From Modestobacter caceresii (GTDB lineage: Bacteria; Actinomycetota; Actinomycetes; Mycobacteriales; Geodermatophilaceae): 64,000 bases of DNA. The stretch's first letter is position 1, and each line of letters begins with the position of its first letter. The position numbers and the translations under genes were made by a program. Below, piece after piece: positions 8,816 to 16,982 of this stretch. Below the pieces are notes generated by a model that was not told the origin of the DNA, did not search any database, and saw only the letters and a list, made by a program, of their open reading frames with translations. The stretch lies in the NCBI RefSeq assembly GCF_000761485.1, contig NZ_JPMX01000013.1, positions 1-64,000 of the forward strand, in the 5' to 3' direction.

Positions 8816-9550
8816 TCAGTGCCCGGTCTCGGCGGCCTGCGACAGGTCGGCCAGGCTGAGCCGGTCCGCCAGCACGGCCTCGGCCACCTCGTCGAGGTCC
8901 CGGCTCGATCCGTAGGCCTGGGCGCGCAGCAGGGCCAGCGCGTCGGTGCTGTCCAGCTCCAACCCGGTGCTGACGAAGCCGACCGCCTGCCAGACCAGTG
9001 CCCGGCGGCCGGCGGCGGGCGCGTCCAGCCAGGCCGGCCCGGACTCGCTGCGGGGCTCCTGGTCCATCGCGGCGGCGAAGCTGTCGCTGAGTGCGGTGGT
9101 GACCGTGAAGGCGTCGGCGAGGCTCAGGTCCCGGACGGAGCCGGGCGGCTCCACGAACAGGTCCAGTGAGCCGATGCCCCGCAGTCCGCCGGCCAGCGGC
9201 AGGGCGATGACACCGCGGATGGCGGTGCGCGCGACGAGCGCGTCGTGGAACACCGGCCAACGGGTGCGCAGCTCCTCCTCGTCGGCGAGCACGGGGTTGC
9301 CGCTGCTGTGTGCGGTCAGGCAGGGCCCTTCGCCGACGGTGAACTGCAGGCGCTCCGCGATGCCGGCCGCCTGGCCGCTGCCGCCCAGCGGCAACCGCCG
9401 GTCGGCGGAGAAGTAGACGCTGAGCCCGGCGCCGGCGACCGGCAGCACCTGAGCGCAGGCACGGGCCAGTCGCAGGGGCAACAGCTCCGGGCCGGGCAGC
9501 TCCGACTCGGCGGCGGTGACGCGGGCAGCGAACTCCTGCGTGAGGTCCAT
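8816..9550 (-). CDS. GAF and ANTAR domain regulator
   Basis: A 244-aa cytoplasmic protein. Residues about 20-165 form a GAF sensor domain (FTVGEGPCLTAHSSGNPVLADE, then IALPLAGG). Residues about 180-235 form an ANTAR RNA-binding domain (ALVWQAVGF, ALALLRAQAYGSSRDLDEVAEAVL). ANTAR proteins act as antiterminators by binding paired hairpins in leader RNA. This class is abundant in actinobacteria and usually orphan. No obvious target leader is adjacent. It lies downstream of the urate oxidase gene on the same strand (123-bp gap) and may be separately expressed. Confidence 0.85.
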   Translation of the reverse strand: MDLTQEFAARVTAAESELPGPELLPLRLARACAQVLPVAGAGLSVYFSADRRLPLGGSGQAAGIAERLQFTVGEGPCLTAHSSGNPVLADEEELRTRWPVFHDALVARTAIRGVIALPLAGGLRGIGSLDLFVEPPGSVRDLSLADAFTVTTALSDSFAAAMDQEPRSESGPAWLDAPAAGRRALVWQAVGFVSTGLELDSTDALALLRAQAYGSSRDLDEVAEAVLADRLSLADLSQAAETGH

Positions 9551-9673
9551 GCCTCCCTCTCCGGGAGCTGACGACCACGGTGGAAGAGGCCGGGGCTGGG
9601 CCGTGCGTCCGAGGTGTCGCTGGAGGCTGCTACCCCCAGGGGAGGGCGCCGCACACCTCCCGACGCGTCAGCA

Positions 9674-10573
9674 TCAGCCGGGGGTGCTCAGCCAGGCTGC
9701 CGGCGCTGCCGGGACGTCGTCCCGCAGCACGGTGCCCTCGATCAGCCCGTAGGGCCGGTCGTCGGCGTGGTAGACCACCGCGCCCGGGCCGTTCAGGTCG
9801 TTGTCGAGCCCGAACGCGGAGAGGTCCTGCAGGAAGTGGTGCCTGTTCGGCATCGACATCCGCACCTCGACCACGTCGGCGTGCTGCTCGAGCACCGCCT
9901 CGCCCATCGCGTAGAGCGTCTGCTGCAGCGCCAGGGAGTGGGTGGCGGCAAAGGTCTCCAGCAACGTCGTCCGGACGGCGTCGTGGGTGGCGTTCCAGTC
10001 CACGTCCAGCCCGGTGTACCGCCACCGTGCGGTCACCGCGGTCGCCAGGATCCGGTCGGTGGTCTCCGGCAGCGTGGTGTAACGGTCCCGGGGGAAGCCC
10101 CAGAACTCCGAGCCGGTGGTCTTGAGGACGACGAGGTCACCGAGCCCGGCGAGCACGTGCACGTCCGCGCCGTCCACGGTCACCACCGCGGTGCGCACGT
10201 CGCCGCCGGTGCGGGAGAAGGCGTGGTCGTGCGGCGCCCCGCCCACGGTGATCCGGTCCCAGCCGTAGGACTCGATCGCCACCCGGGCCCCGGTGACCCA
10301 CTCGTAGCTGCCGGCGAGGTGCCGGGCCAGCCGCAGGCCGAACTCCTCTGGCGAGCTGATCCCGTCGCGGGCGAAGGCGAAGACGGTGTTCTTCTGCGCG
10401 TCGGTGGTCAGCACGTGCGCGTTGTCGCCCGCGGTGTGCGCCGCCGCGAAGTCACCGCGCAGCGCAGAGCTGACGTTGAGGTCGACGAGGGAGTGCCGGG
10501 CGGTGGAGCGGTCGACCGCGACGACCCGCACCTCCGCCTTCCCGTACTGGTTGGGCCCGAGGACGATCGCCAT
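9674..10573 (-). CDS. uox: urate oxidase
   Basis: A 299-aa uricase that oxidises urate to 5-hydroxyisourate. Family marks are GPNQYGKAEVRVV at the N-terminus, QKNTVFAFARD, DLVVLKTTGSEFWGF, RDRYTTLPETTDRILAT and the C-terminal MPNRHHFLQDLSAFG. The ATG at 10573 is chosen; an in-frame start at 10591 adds six residues. It is the last gene of the urate operon, 54 bp after the hydroxyisourate hydrolase gene. Confidence 0.96.
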   Translation of the reverse strand: MAIVLGPNQYGKAEVRVVAVDRSTARHSLVDLNVSSALRGDFAAAHTAGDNAHVLTTDAQKNTVFAFARDGISSPEEFGLRLARHLAGSYEWVTGARVAIESYGWDRITVGGAPHDHAFSRTGGDVRTAVVTVDGADVHVLAGLGDLVVLKTTGSEFWGFPRDRYTTLPETTDRILATAVTARWRYTGLDVDWNATHDAVRTTLLETFAATHSLALQQTLYAMGEAVLEQHADVVEVRMSMPNRHHFLQDLSAFGLDNDLNGPGAVVYHADDRPYGLIEGTVLRDDVPAAPAAWLSTPG

Positions 10574-10627
10574 GCGCGCACTCTCCCTCATCCGCGTTGC
10601 TGGGATGTTGCACGTGGAACCGACGGC

Positions 10628-10948
10628 TCAGGACCCTCGGTAGGTGGAGTAGGCGAACGGGGAGAGCAGCAGCGGCACGTGGTGGTGCTCGGTCGGCTCA
10701 CGGACGGCGAAGGTCAGCACCACCTCCGGCCAGAACGTCTCCCGGCCCAGCCCGGCGGCCCACTCGCCGGTGCCGAAGACGATCCGGTGCGGGCCGGCGG
10801 CGGTGGGCTCCTCGGTGAGCCGGCAGCGGCCGTCGGCGTCGGTGACCCCGGCGGCGACGGCCTCGCCGGCGTCGTCCAGCAGCTGCACCGTCATCCCCGC
10901 CGCGGGGCGACCGGCCACGGCGTCCAGCACGTGGGTGGAGACGCTCAT
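10628..10948 (-). CDS. uraH: 5-hydroxyisourate hydrolase (transthyretin-like)
   Basis: A 106-aa HIU hydrolase that opens 5-hydroxyisourate to OHCU. The N-terminal STHVLDAVAGRPAAGM motif carries the catalytic His and Arg region. PEVVLTF and HHHVPLLLSPFAYSTYRGS include the second His and the diagnostic C-terminal YRGS. It overlaps the decarboxylase gene by 4 bp, so the second and third steps are coupled. Confidence 0.96.
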   Translation of the reverse strand: MSVSTHVLDAVAGRPAAGMTVQLLDDAGEAVAAGVTDADGRCRLTEEPTAAGPHRIVFGTGEWAAGLGRETFWPEVVLTFAVREPTEHHHVPLLLSPFAYSTYRGS

Positions 10949-11448
10949 GCGAGCAGCCCCGCCACCCGCAGGCCGGTGATCTGGGCCAGCTGTTCGGTGG
11001 TCTCGGCGCGCTCGGTCTCCGGGTCGTTGCGCAGCCGGCGGTGCAGCTCGACGAGCATCTCCTCGGCGGACCGGCCGGCTGCGCGGATCAGGAAGACGTG
11101 GCCGAACTGCTCCTCGTAGTCGCGGTTGCCGTCGACCATCGCGGCCCGGACCGAGTCCGCGGCGGTGGTCATCCCGCTCTGCTCCTCCCGCGACGTCCGC
11201 GCCTCCGCCGAGGGGCCCTGCATCCGGTCCCCGATCCGGGCGTGCGCCGCCAGCGCGGTGCTCACCTCGGTCCAGGGCAGCGCGCGGCTGACCTCCTCGG
11301 CGCGGGAGACCAGTGCCTCGGTGGAGTCGTAGGGGCGGCCGGCGGTGACGGTCGGGGCGAAGGACGGCGCTGCGTTGCAGGCTCGCAGCAGCTCCTCGGC
11401 CCGCGCTGCCGGTTCGGCGTTGAATCTGTCCAGCGGGGAGTCGGGCAC
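10945..11448 (-). CDS. uraD: OHCU decarboxylase
   Basis: A 167-aa 2-oxo-4-hydroxy-4-carboxy-5-ureidoimidazoline decarboxylase that completes conversion of urate to S-allantoin. The catalytic His lies in LAAHARIGDR. SREEQSGM and NRDYEEQFGHVFLIRAAGRS are family marks. A GTG at 11448 opens the operon; the adjacent CitE-like gene is divergent only 20 bp away, so the two transcription units share a very short promoter region. Confidence 0.95.
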   Translation of the reverse strand: MPDSPLDRFNAEPAARAEELLRACNAAPSFAPTVTAGRPYDSTEALVSRAEEVSRALPWTEVSTALAAHARIGDRMQGPSAEARTSREEQSGMTTAADSVRAAMVDGNRDYEEQFGHVFLIRAAGRSAEEMLVELHRRLRNDPETERAETTEQLAQITGLRVAGLLA

Positions 11449-11468
11449 GGCTGACAGGATGCCAGCCC

Positions 11469-12692
11469 ATGATCCCCGTGGAGCTGTACGACGAGCTCGA
11501 CCGGCGGCTGGCGCCCGTGGACGCCGCGCGGCTGGCCGCCTACCCGGGGGAGTCGTCGGGCCGGCAGCCGGTGCACACCTGTTACGTGCCCGCCGACGCC
11601 GTCGTCCCCGGGCTCGTCGCGCACTGGGGCGCCGCGGCGCTGGCCGCGCTGGACGAGCACGGCCTCCCCGACCTCGGCCTGGACGCCGGCCTGGTCGAGC
11701 AGGTACTGCCCCGGGTACGGGCGAAGCTGGCCACCGAGCCGGTCGAGGACCTGCGGGTCGACGCCGAGGACGGCTACCGCGGCCCGCCCGAGGCCGAGGA
11801 CGGCGACGTCACCGCGGCCGCTGCGGTGCTCGCCGCCGAGACCGGGCTGCCGCCCTTCCTCGGGGTCCGGGCCAAGTCGCTGGAGGAGCCCACCCGGCGC
11901 CGCGGGGTGCGCTCGCTGGACCTGTTCCTCACCGGCCTGGCCGCGGCCGGCCGGGACCGGGCGATCGTCACGTTGCCCAAGGTGACCGCGGTCGAGCAGG
12001 TCGCCGCGTTCCTGCCGGTGCTGGACGCACTCGAGCAGGCCAGCGGGCTGGCGCTGGACCTGGAGCTGCAGGTGGAGACACCGCAGGCGGTGCTGGGCGC
12101 CGACGGCAGGACGACGCTGGCCCGGATGCTGCACGCCGGCGCGGGCCGGGTGACGAGCCTGCACTACGGCACCTACGACTACAGCGCCGCCCTCGGCATC
12201 GCCGCGGCCCACCAGTCCTCCGACCACCCGGCCGCCGACGTCGCCAAGCAGGCCATGCAGGTGGCGGTGGCCGGCACCGGGGCCCGAGCGGTCGACGGCT
12301 CGACGAACGTGCTGCCCGTCGGCACCACCGCGGCGGTGCACGAGGCCTGGCAGCTGCACGCCGGGCTGGTCCGCCGGGCACTGGAGCGCGGCTTCTACCA
12401 GGGCTGGGACCTGCACCCGGCGCAGCTGGTCACCCGCTACGTCGCCACCTACGCGTTCTTCCGCGCCGCACTGCCGGCCGCCGCGGTGCGGCTCGCCGGG
12501 TACGTCAGCCGGGTCGAGGGCGGGGTGCTCGACGAGCCGGCCACCGCGCGGGCGCTGGCCACCGTCGTGCTCCGCGGCCTGGACTGTGGAGCCCTCGACG
12601 TCGCCGAGGTCCAGTCGGCCACCGGGCTGGACCGGACGGCGTTGGACACCCTGGCCGGTCGCCGCCGTGACGCGACACGCGCGCCGTCCTGA
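11469..12692 (+). CDS. CitE/HpcH-like aldolase (DUF6986)
   Basis: A 407-aa protein that I recognise as the actinobacterial aldolase-like family (DUF6986) with a TIM-barrel lyase fold. Visible are DLRVDAEDGYRGPPEAEDGD (an acidic metal- or substrate-binding stretch), FLGVRAKSLEEPTRRRGVRSLD, DLELQVETPQAVLG and SLHYGTYDYSAALG. The ExE...D pattern is like citrate lyase beta and malyl-CoA lyase. Divergence from the urate operon suggests a role in disposing of ureide-derived C2 units such as glyoxylate; that is inference. Confidence 0.7.
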   Translation: MIPVELYDELDRRLAPVDAARLAAYPGESSGRQPVHTCYVPADAVVPGLVAHWGAAALAALDEHGLPDLGLDAGLVEQVLPRVRAKLATEPVEDLRVDAEDGYRGPPEAEDGDVTAAAAVLAAETGLPPFLGVRAKSLEEPTRRRGVRSLDLFLTGLAAAGRDRAIVTLPKVTAVEQVAAFLPVLDALEQASGLALDLELQVETPQAVLGADGRTTLARMLHAGAGRVTSLHYGTYDYSAALGIAAAHQSSDHPAADVAKQAMQVAVAGTGARAVDGSTNVLPVGTTAAVHEAWQLHAGLVRRALERGFYQGWDLHPAQLVTRYVATYAFFRAALPAAAVRLAGYVSRVEGGVLDEPATARALATVVLRGLDCGALDVAEVQSATGLDRTALDTLAGRRRDATRAPS

Positions 12693-12770
12693 CTCTGAGC
12701 TGACCGGCCGTCGCACTGCGTGCGACTGTGCGGCGGTTCACCCGTTCGGGGCGGTGCGGTTCCCGGAAGC

Positions 12771-12795
12771 GGTTGCCGAGACCTGGGGCGGGTGA
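12771..12795 (+). promoter_or_regulatory. possible sigma-B-type promoter before the RsbA-like gene
   Basis: GGTT at 12771-12774 and GGGTGA at 12790-12795 are 15 bp apart, similar to the actinobacterial stress-sigma pattern GNNT-N15-GGGTAY. The last base departs from consensus. If real, translation would start downstream of 12802, at GTG 12844 or ATG 12868. Confidence 0.3.
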
Positions 12796-12801
12796 TCGAG
12801 A

Positions 12802-13854
12802 ATGCCAGCAGTTCCTCAGGTCCACCGTCCGTCGAGAGGTGCCGTGTCCGTGCTCGGAGCTCGTCCCATGCGCTCGGTGCAGCGCAACGGAGACGACGCG
12901 TGCCCCACCGGGCTCGAGCACGCCGCCGTCCACACGGCGTTCGTGGTCGGCTCCGACGACGCGCTGCTCGAGGGGGCCGTCCCGTGGCTGCAGGCCGGCC
13001 TCACCGCAGGTGACGTGACGGTGCTGTCCTGCGCGGAGGAGACGGCCGGGTTGCTCCGCGCCGCTCTGGGCGCGTCGGAGACACAGCTGCCCAACGACCC
13101 ACGGGTCTCGATGCGCGGCAGCCGCGGCCCGGACGCCATCGTCGCCGCCCGGCGACTGCTCGACCGGGCCGCCGCGTCGCCGTCAGGCGCACTCCGGGTC
13201 CTCGGCGGACTGGACTTCGGTCCGGAGCTGCGCGGCTGGCGCGAGGGGCAGCGCTTCGAGTCCGTGGTCAACGACCTGCTCGCCGGCGCCCCGCTGGACG
13301 TGCTGTGCGTCTACGACCAGCGGCAGCTGTCCCCCGACGTCATCGCGAGCGCCGGGCAGACCCACCCCCACCTGCTCGTCGACGGCGTCCGGGTGGCGAG
13401 CGCCGGCTACCTCCCTCCGGCCCAGTACCTGCCGGCGCTGCCGCTGCCGCGCGAGCCGATGGAGGACGGCCCGCCCCTGTTCGCCGTCGACGGCGCCCGG
13501 GCGCTGGCTCCGCTGCGACACCAGCTGGCCGCCGTGCTGGCCACCTGTGTGCCCGACCGCGAGCAGGGCACCGACCTCCACCTGGCGGTCAGCGAGATCG
13601 CGGCCAACGCGTTCCGGCACGGCACGCCGCCGGTGTCGGCCCGGGTCTGGGCCTCGGCCGACCGGGTGATCTGCACCATCACCGACCGCGGCACGGGGTT
13701 CGACGACCCGCTCGCCGGCTTCCAGCCGGCGCACGGGGACGACCTCTCCCAGGGAGGCATGGGCCTGTGGCTGGCCCGCAAGCTCTGGGACCACGTCGAC
13801 CTGCTCCCCGGGCCCGACGGACTCACCGTCCGGCTGAGCTCACCGCTGCGCTGA
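12802..13854 (+). CDS. RsbA-like anti-sigma regulator (MEDS sensor plus HATPase)
   Basis: The product is up to 350 aa. The N-terminal half is a MEDS domain (HAAVHTAFVVGSDDALLEGAVPWLQAGLTAGD), as found in DcmR and RsbA. The C-terminal third is an RsbW-like GHKL ATPase with the N-box ALSEIAANAF-like stretch (AVSEIAANAFRHG), ITDRGTGFDDP and GGMGLWLARKL. Such proteins bind a sigma factor or an anti-anti-sigma factor in stress signalling. No sigma gene is adjacent, but a STAS protein lies 1.6 kb away. The start is uncertain: ATG 12802, GTG 12844 or ATG 12868. Confidence 0.82.
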   Translation: MPAVPQVHRPSRGAVSVLGARPMRSVQRNGDDACPTGLEHAAVHTAFVVGSDDALLEGAVPWLQAGLTAGDVTVLSCAEETAGLLRAALGASETQLPNDPRVSMRGSRGPDAIVAARRLLDRAAASPSGALRVLGGLDFGPELRGWREGQRFESVVNDLLAGAPLDVLCVYDQRQLSPDVIASAGQTHPHLLVDGVRVASAGYLPPAQYLPALPLPREPMEDGPPLFAVDGARALAPLRHQLAAVLATCVPDREQGTDLHLAVSEIAANAFRHGTPPVSARVWASADRVICTITDRGTGFDDPLAGFQPAHGDDLSQGGMGLWLARKLWDHVDLLPGPDGLTVRLSSPLR

Positions 13855-13922
13855 GCTGCGGGGTCGCCCGCCAGGTGCCCGGCGCCCGCCCGGGTCGGTC
13901 TCTCAGAACTAAGGTGTCCGGT

Positions 13923-14771
13923 GTGATCGTGGTGACTGCGGCCGGTGGGCCCACGGGGACGGCGGTCGTGCGTGCGCTGCGTGCCCGGGGGGAGTCGGTG
14001 CGCGCCGTGGTCTCCAGCAGAGGCCCCCGGCCGGAGCTGACCGGCCTCGGCGCCGAGGTGGTCGTCGCAGAGCTGACCTCTCCGATGGCCTGGTCGTCGG
14101 TGTTCCAGGGTGCGGACGCGATGTACCTCATCTGGCCGAACTTCGACCCGGACGAGGCCGAGGGCGCGGCGGCGCTGTTCGCCGAGGCCCGCCGGGCCGG
14201 GCTGCCCCGGGTGGTCTACCACTCGGTGATGCGCCCGCAACTGCGGGTCATGCCGCACCACGCCGGCAAGGACCTGGCGGAGGAGGCCCTCGACAGCAGC
14301 GGGTTGCCGTCGTGGCGGGTGCTGCAGCCCTGCTCCTACGCCGACAACCTGGACAGCCAGCTCGAGGCGGCGCAGACCAGCGGGGTGCTCCGCAGCTTCT
14401 GGGGCCTGCGGACGGCGCAGTCCATGGTCGACCTGCGGGACGTGGCGGAGGCAGCAGCCGTGCTGCTCACCGAGGACGGCCTGGACGGCGGGACCTTCGA
14501 GGCGGCCGGTCCGGAGGCGCTGACCGCGCCGCGGCTGGCCGAGCTGATCGGTGAGTGGCTCGGTGACGAGGTCGTCGCCGACGACGTCATCCCCGGGGGC
14601 GAGGTCCCCACCGGGTATGCGGCCCGCTGCCAGCGCACCATGTTCGACCACTACCGGGCGCACGGCTTCGTCGGCAGCCCGCGGGTGCTCACCGCCCTGC
14701 TCGGCCGCCCGCCGCGCACCTTCGCCGAGCACCTCGCCGACCTGCCGCGCCCCGCGGAGCCGGCGTCGTGA
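13923..14771 (+). CDS. NmrA-like NAD(P)-binding protein
   Basis: A 282-aa atypical SDR. The N-terminal Rossmann strand is IVVTAAGGPTGTAVVRAL with a modified glycine motif. YLIWPNFDP and VYHSVMRPQ follow, and WRVLQPCSYADNLDSQ is typical of NmrA/azoreductase-like NAD(P)H-binding proteins. The usual YxxxK pair is not evident, so it may be a redox sensor or an oxidoreductase. It overlaps the following MarR gene by 4 bp, which suggests the pair work together. Confidence 0.78.
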   Translation: MIVVTAAGGPTGTAVVRALRARGESVRAVVSSRGPRPELTGLGAEVVVAELTSPMAWSSVFQGADAMYLIWPNFDPDEAEGAAALFAEARRAGLPRVVYHSVMRPQLRVMPHHAGKDLAEEALDSSGLPSWRVLQPCSYADNLDSQLEAAQTSGVLRSFWGLRTAQSMVDLRDVAEAAAVLLTEDGLDGGTFEAAGPEALTAPRLAELIGEWLGDEVVADDVIPGGEVPTGYAARCQRTMFDHYRAHGFVGSPRVLTALLGRPPRTFAEHLADLPRPAEPAS

Positions 14772-15349
14772 GCGACCTGCTGGACGACCCGGCGCGCGCC
14801 CACGACGGGAACGGGACAGACGGGAGTGGGACGGCCGGGGACGCGATGGACGTGATCCTGGCGCAGTGGGCGCAGGAGCGGCCGGACCTGGACTGCTCCC
14901 CGATGGGCGTCATCGGTCGGGTCAGCCAGCTGCAGCGCGAGGTCTTCCTCGCCCAGCGGGGCACCTTCGCCCGGCACGGGCTCGATGCACCGTCGTTCGA
15001 CGTCCTCGCGGCTCTCCGCCGGGCGGGGGAGCCCTACCAGCTGACCCCGACCGCGCTGATGCGGACCGCCCTGGTCACCTCCGGCGCCATCACCCAGCGG
15101 CTTGACCGGCTGGAGGAGAAGGGCCTGATCACCCGGGGCCGCAGCGAGGCCGACGGGCGGGCCGTCGTGGTCACCCTGACCGACGCGGGGCGGACGGCGC
15201 TGGACGCAGCGCTGCCCGACCACCTGGAGACCGAGCGCGGCATGCTGGCGGCCCTCTCGCCCGAGGAGCGCACGCAGCTGGCCGAGTTGCTGCGCCGCTG
15301 GCTGATCAGCCTGGGCCGCGTGCCCGGCGGCACGCCCGACCCCAGCTGA
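14768..15349 (+). CDS. MarR-family transcriptional regulator
   Basis: A 193-aa regulator with a charged N-terminal tail and a winged-helix domain: LTPTALMRTALVTSGAITQRLDRLEEKGLITRG as recognition helix and SEADGRAVVVTLTDAG as wing. It starts with GTG inside the NmrA-like stop (GTGA), so it is translationally coupled and may be autoregulatory. The effector is unknown. Confidence 0.9.
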   Translation: MSDLLDDPARAHDGNGTDGSGTAGDAMDVILAQWAQERPDLDCSPMGVIGRVSQLQREVFLAQRGTFARHGLDAPSFDVLAALRRAGEPYQLTPTALMRTALVTSGAITQRLDRLEEKGLITRGRSEADGRAVVVTLTDAGRTALDAALPDHLETERGMLAALSPEERTQLAELLRRWLISLGRVPGGTPDPS

Positions 15350-15396
15350 CCCGACCTCGCCGCCGCCGGGAGCCCACCGGACTGGTCGTCCGGCAG

Positions 15397-15410
15397 GCCC
15401 CGGCCGGGGC
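15397..15410. terminator. weak hairpin between convergent genes
   Basis: GCCCCGGCCGGGGC is a perfect 14-bp palindrome in the 97-bp gap between the convergent MarR and STAS genes. Its self-complementary centre makes it only a plausible terminator. Confidence 0.35.
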
Positions 15411-15446
15411 AGGTGCCCGGCGAGCGGAGCCCGGCTGGAGCGTCGG

Positions 15447-15842
15447 TCAGCTGTGGTCGTGGCCGTGGGGGGTGGCCTCGTGCACGTCCTCCGGGTGGCC
15501 CTCGCGGCGGTCGACGATGGTGAAGCGCCGCCACAGGCCGCTGAGCTGCAGGGGGCGGGCGACGGCGGCGGTGTGCACCACGAGCGGGGTGTCGATGCCC
15601 CGGGGCTGGGCCATCCGCTGCAACTGCACGAGGGTCGCCATCCCGGCCGAGTTCATGAAGGTGACCTCGCACAGGTCCACCCGGACCTGCTTCAGCGTGG
15701 CGCCGGCCAGCATCAGATCGGTCATCTCGCGGACCAACGGCCGGCGGGCGTGCTCGGTCAGTTCACCGACGACCGTGATCTCGGCAGACTCTGCGTCGTG
15801 CGTGATGACCGTGACCTCGACGTTGTGGGCAGGTTCGTCCAT
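15447..15842 (-). CDS. STAS-domain anti-sigma factor antagonist
   Basis: A 131-aa STAS protein (anti-anti-sigma type). The conserved loop is VTFMNSAGMATLVQLQ, with the phosphorylatable Ser in NSAG (SpoIIAA/RsbV pattern D/N-S-x-G). The protein ends in a His-rich tail ATPHGHDHS. The ATG at 15842 follows GAGGAGCC; an upstream GTG at 15875 would overlap the NUDIX gene. It probably partners with an RsbW-type kinase, possibly the MEDS/HATPase protein encoded upstream. Confidence 0.85.
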   Translation of the reverse strand: MDEPAHNVEVTVITHDAESAEITVVGELTEHARRPLVREMTDLMLAGATLKQVRVDLCEVTFMNSAGMATLVQLQRMAQPRGIDTPLVVHTAAVARPLQLSGLWRRFTIVDRREGHPEDVHEATPHGHDHS

Positions 15843-15871
15843 GGCTCCTCGGTTCCCGTCCGGCGTGCAGT

Positions 15872-16411
15872 TCACTCCTGTGCCTCTGCTCGGGTGAGCA
15901 GCAGCAGGCTGTAGGCGGCCAGCGAGGGGCCGTCGGTGAACCGGTCGTCGCGGACCATCGCCCGGAGCTCGGCCTCGGTGACGAACGCCGAGCGCATGTC
16001 GGCCTCGGTCGCCTCGCGGGCGGTGGGGCCGGGCGTCAGGCCCTCGGCCAGCCAGACGTCGAACTCCTGGGTCGTGAGCCCCGGCGCCAGGTCCAGGTGC
16101 CCGAGGTGGCTCAGCCGGGCCGCCCTCAGCCCGGTCTCCTCCGCCAGCTCGGCTCGGGCCAGCTCCTCCGCCGTCCCGGTCCCGCCCGCCGGCCAGGTGC
16201 CCTGGGGGAACTCCCAGGAGCGGCGGCCGAGCGGGTGGCGGAACTGCTCGACCAGCCAGAAGCCGTCCCGCTCGGCAGCGATCACCAGGCCGAAGTGCGG
16301 CCGCTCGACGACGGAGTAGACGCCCGGCGATCCGTCGTCCAGCTCGATGGCGTCCTCACGCAGCCGGAGCCATGGGTTCCGGTAGACCTCTCGGGTGCCC
16401 GTCGTCCGCAT
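15872..16411 (-). CDS. NUDIX hydrolase, ADP-sugar pyrophosphatase-like
   Basis: A 179-aa NUDIX protein. The box is GTGTAEELARAELAEETGL, with Ala where the canonical Arg of REUXEE stands but with the EE metal pair kept. YRNPWLRLREDAIEL, VEQFRHPLGRRSWEFPQGT and a PGLTTQEFDVWLAEGL tail match ADP-ribose/ADP-sugar pyrophosphatases. It sits directly upstream of the STAS gene (29-bp gap, same strand). Confidence 0.87.
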   Translation of the reverse strand: MRTTGTREVYRNPWLRLREDAIELDDGSPGVYSVVERPHFGLVIAAERDGFWLVEQFRHPLGRRSWEFPQGTWPAGGTGTAEELARAELAEETGLRAARLSHLGHLDLAPGLTTQEFDVWLAEGLTPGPTAREATEADMRSAFVTEAELRAMVRDDRFTDGPSLAAYSLLLLTRAEAQE

Positions 16412-16450
16412 GCCGCCCAGACTGGCAGAGGAGCGCGGAGGAGGACGCCG

Positions 16451-16936
16451 ATGACGGAACGCAAGCCGGAAGGTGTGTCGTTCGAGAGCTGGGTCGAGCA
16501 CCAGATCACGCAGGCCCGCGAGCGAGGAGACCTCGAGGGGCTGGCCGGGGCGGGGAAGCCGCTGCCCCGGCGGGAGCGGGAGAAGACCACCTACGAGTGG
16601 GCGCTGGAGTGGGCGCGGCGGGAAGAGGCCGACGTCGCCGCGATCATGCCCACCGGGCTGGCGCTGCGGAAGGAACGGGAGGAGCTGCCCGCCCGGGTCG
16701 CCCGGCAGCCCACCGAGGAGCTGGCCCGCGCGGTGGTCGAGGCGCACGTCGCCCGGGTCGACCGGTACTACCGTCAGCCGGTCGAGGGACCGTGGATCCC
16801 GGTGGGGATGCCGGACGTCGAGGAGATGGTCGCCGAGTGGCGGCTCAGCCGCCCGGTCGTCGTCCCCGGGCCCGCGGTGTCGGAGCCGGAGCCGTCCCCC
16901 CGCCGCCGGTGGTGGCTCGGACGGCGGGCCGGCTGA
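16451..16936 (+). CDS. DUF1992 protein (DNAJC28-like)
   Basis: A 161-aa protein of the DUF1992/DnaJ homologue subfamily C member 28 family. The N-terminal signature FESWVEHQITQARERGDLEGLAGAGKPL is diagnostic. PTGLALRKEREELP and a helical middle follow, then a basic proline-rich tail. It has no J domain. Biochemical function is unknown. It is divergent from the NUDIX gene, 39 bp away. Confidence 0.85.
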   Translation: MTERKPEGVSFESWVEHQITQARERGDLEGLAGAGKPLPRREREKTTYEWALEWARREEADVAAIMPTGLALRKEREELPARVARQPTEELARAVVEAHVARVDRYYRQPVEGPWIPVGMPDVEEMVAEWRLSRPVVVPGPAVSEPEPSPRRRWWLGRRAG

Positions 16937-16944
16937 CCTGCCCT

Positions 16945-16978
16945 CCCGGGCACCGCCCGAGCGCGCGCGGTGCCCGGG
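16945..16978. terminator. bidirectional terminator
   Basis: CCCGGGCACCGC (16945-16956) and GCGGTGCCCGGG (16967-16978) form a perfect 12-bp stem with a 10-nt loop in the 46-bp gap between two convergent genes. Confidence 0.75.
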
Positions 16979-16982
16979 TGGG

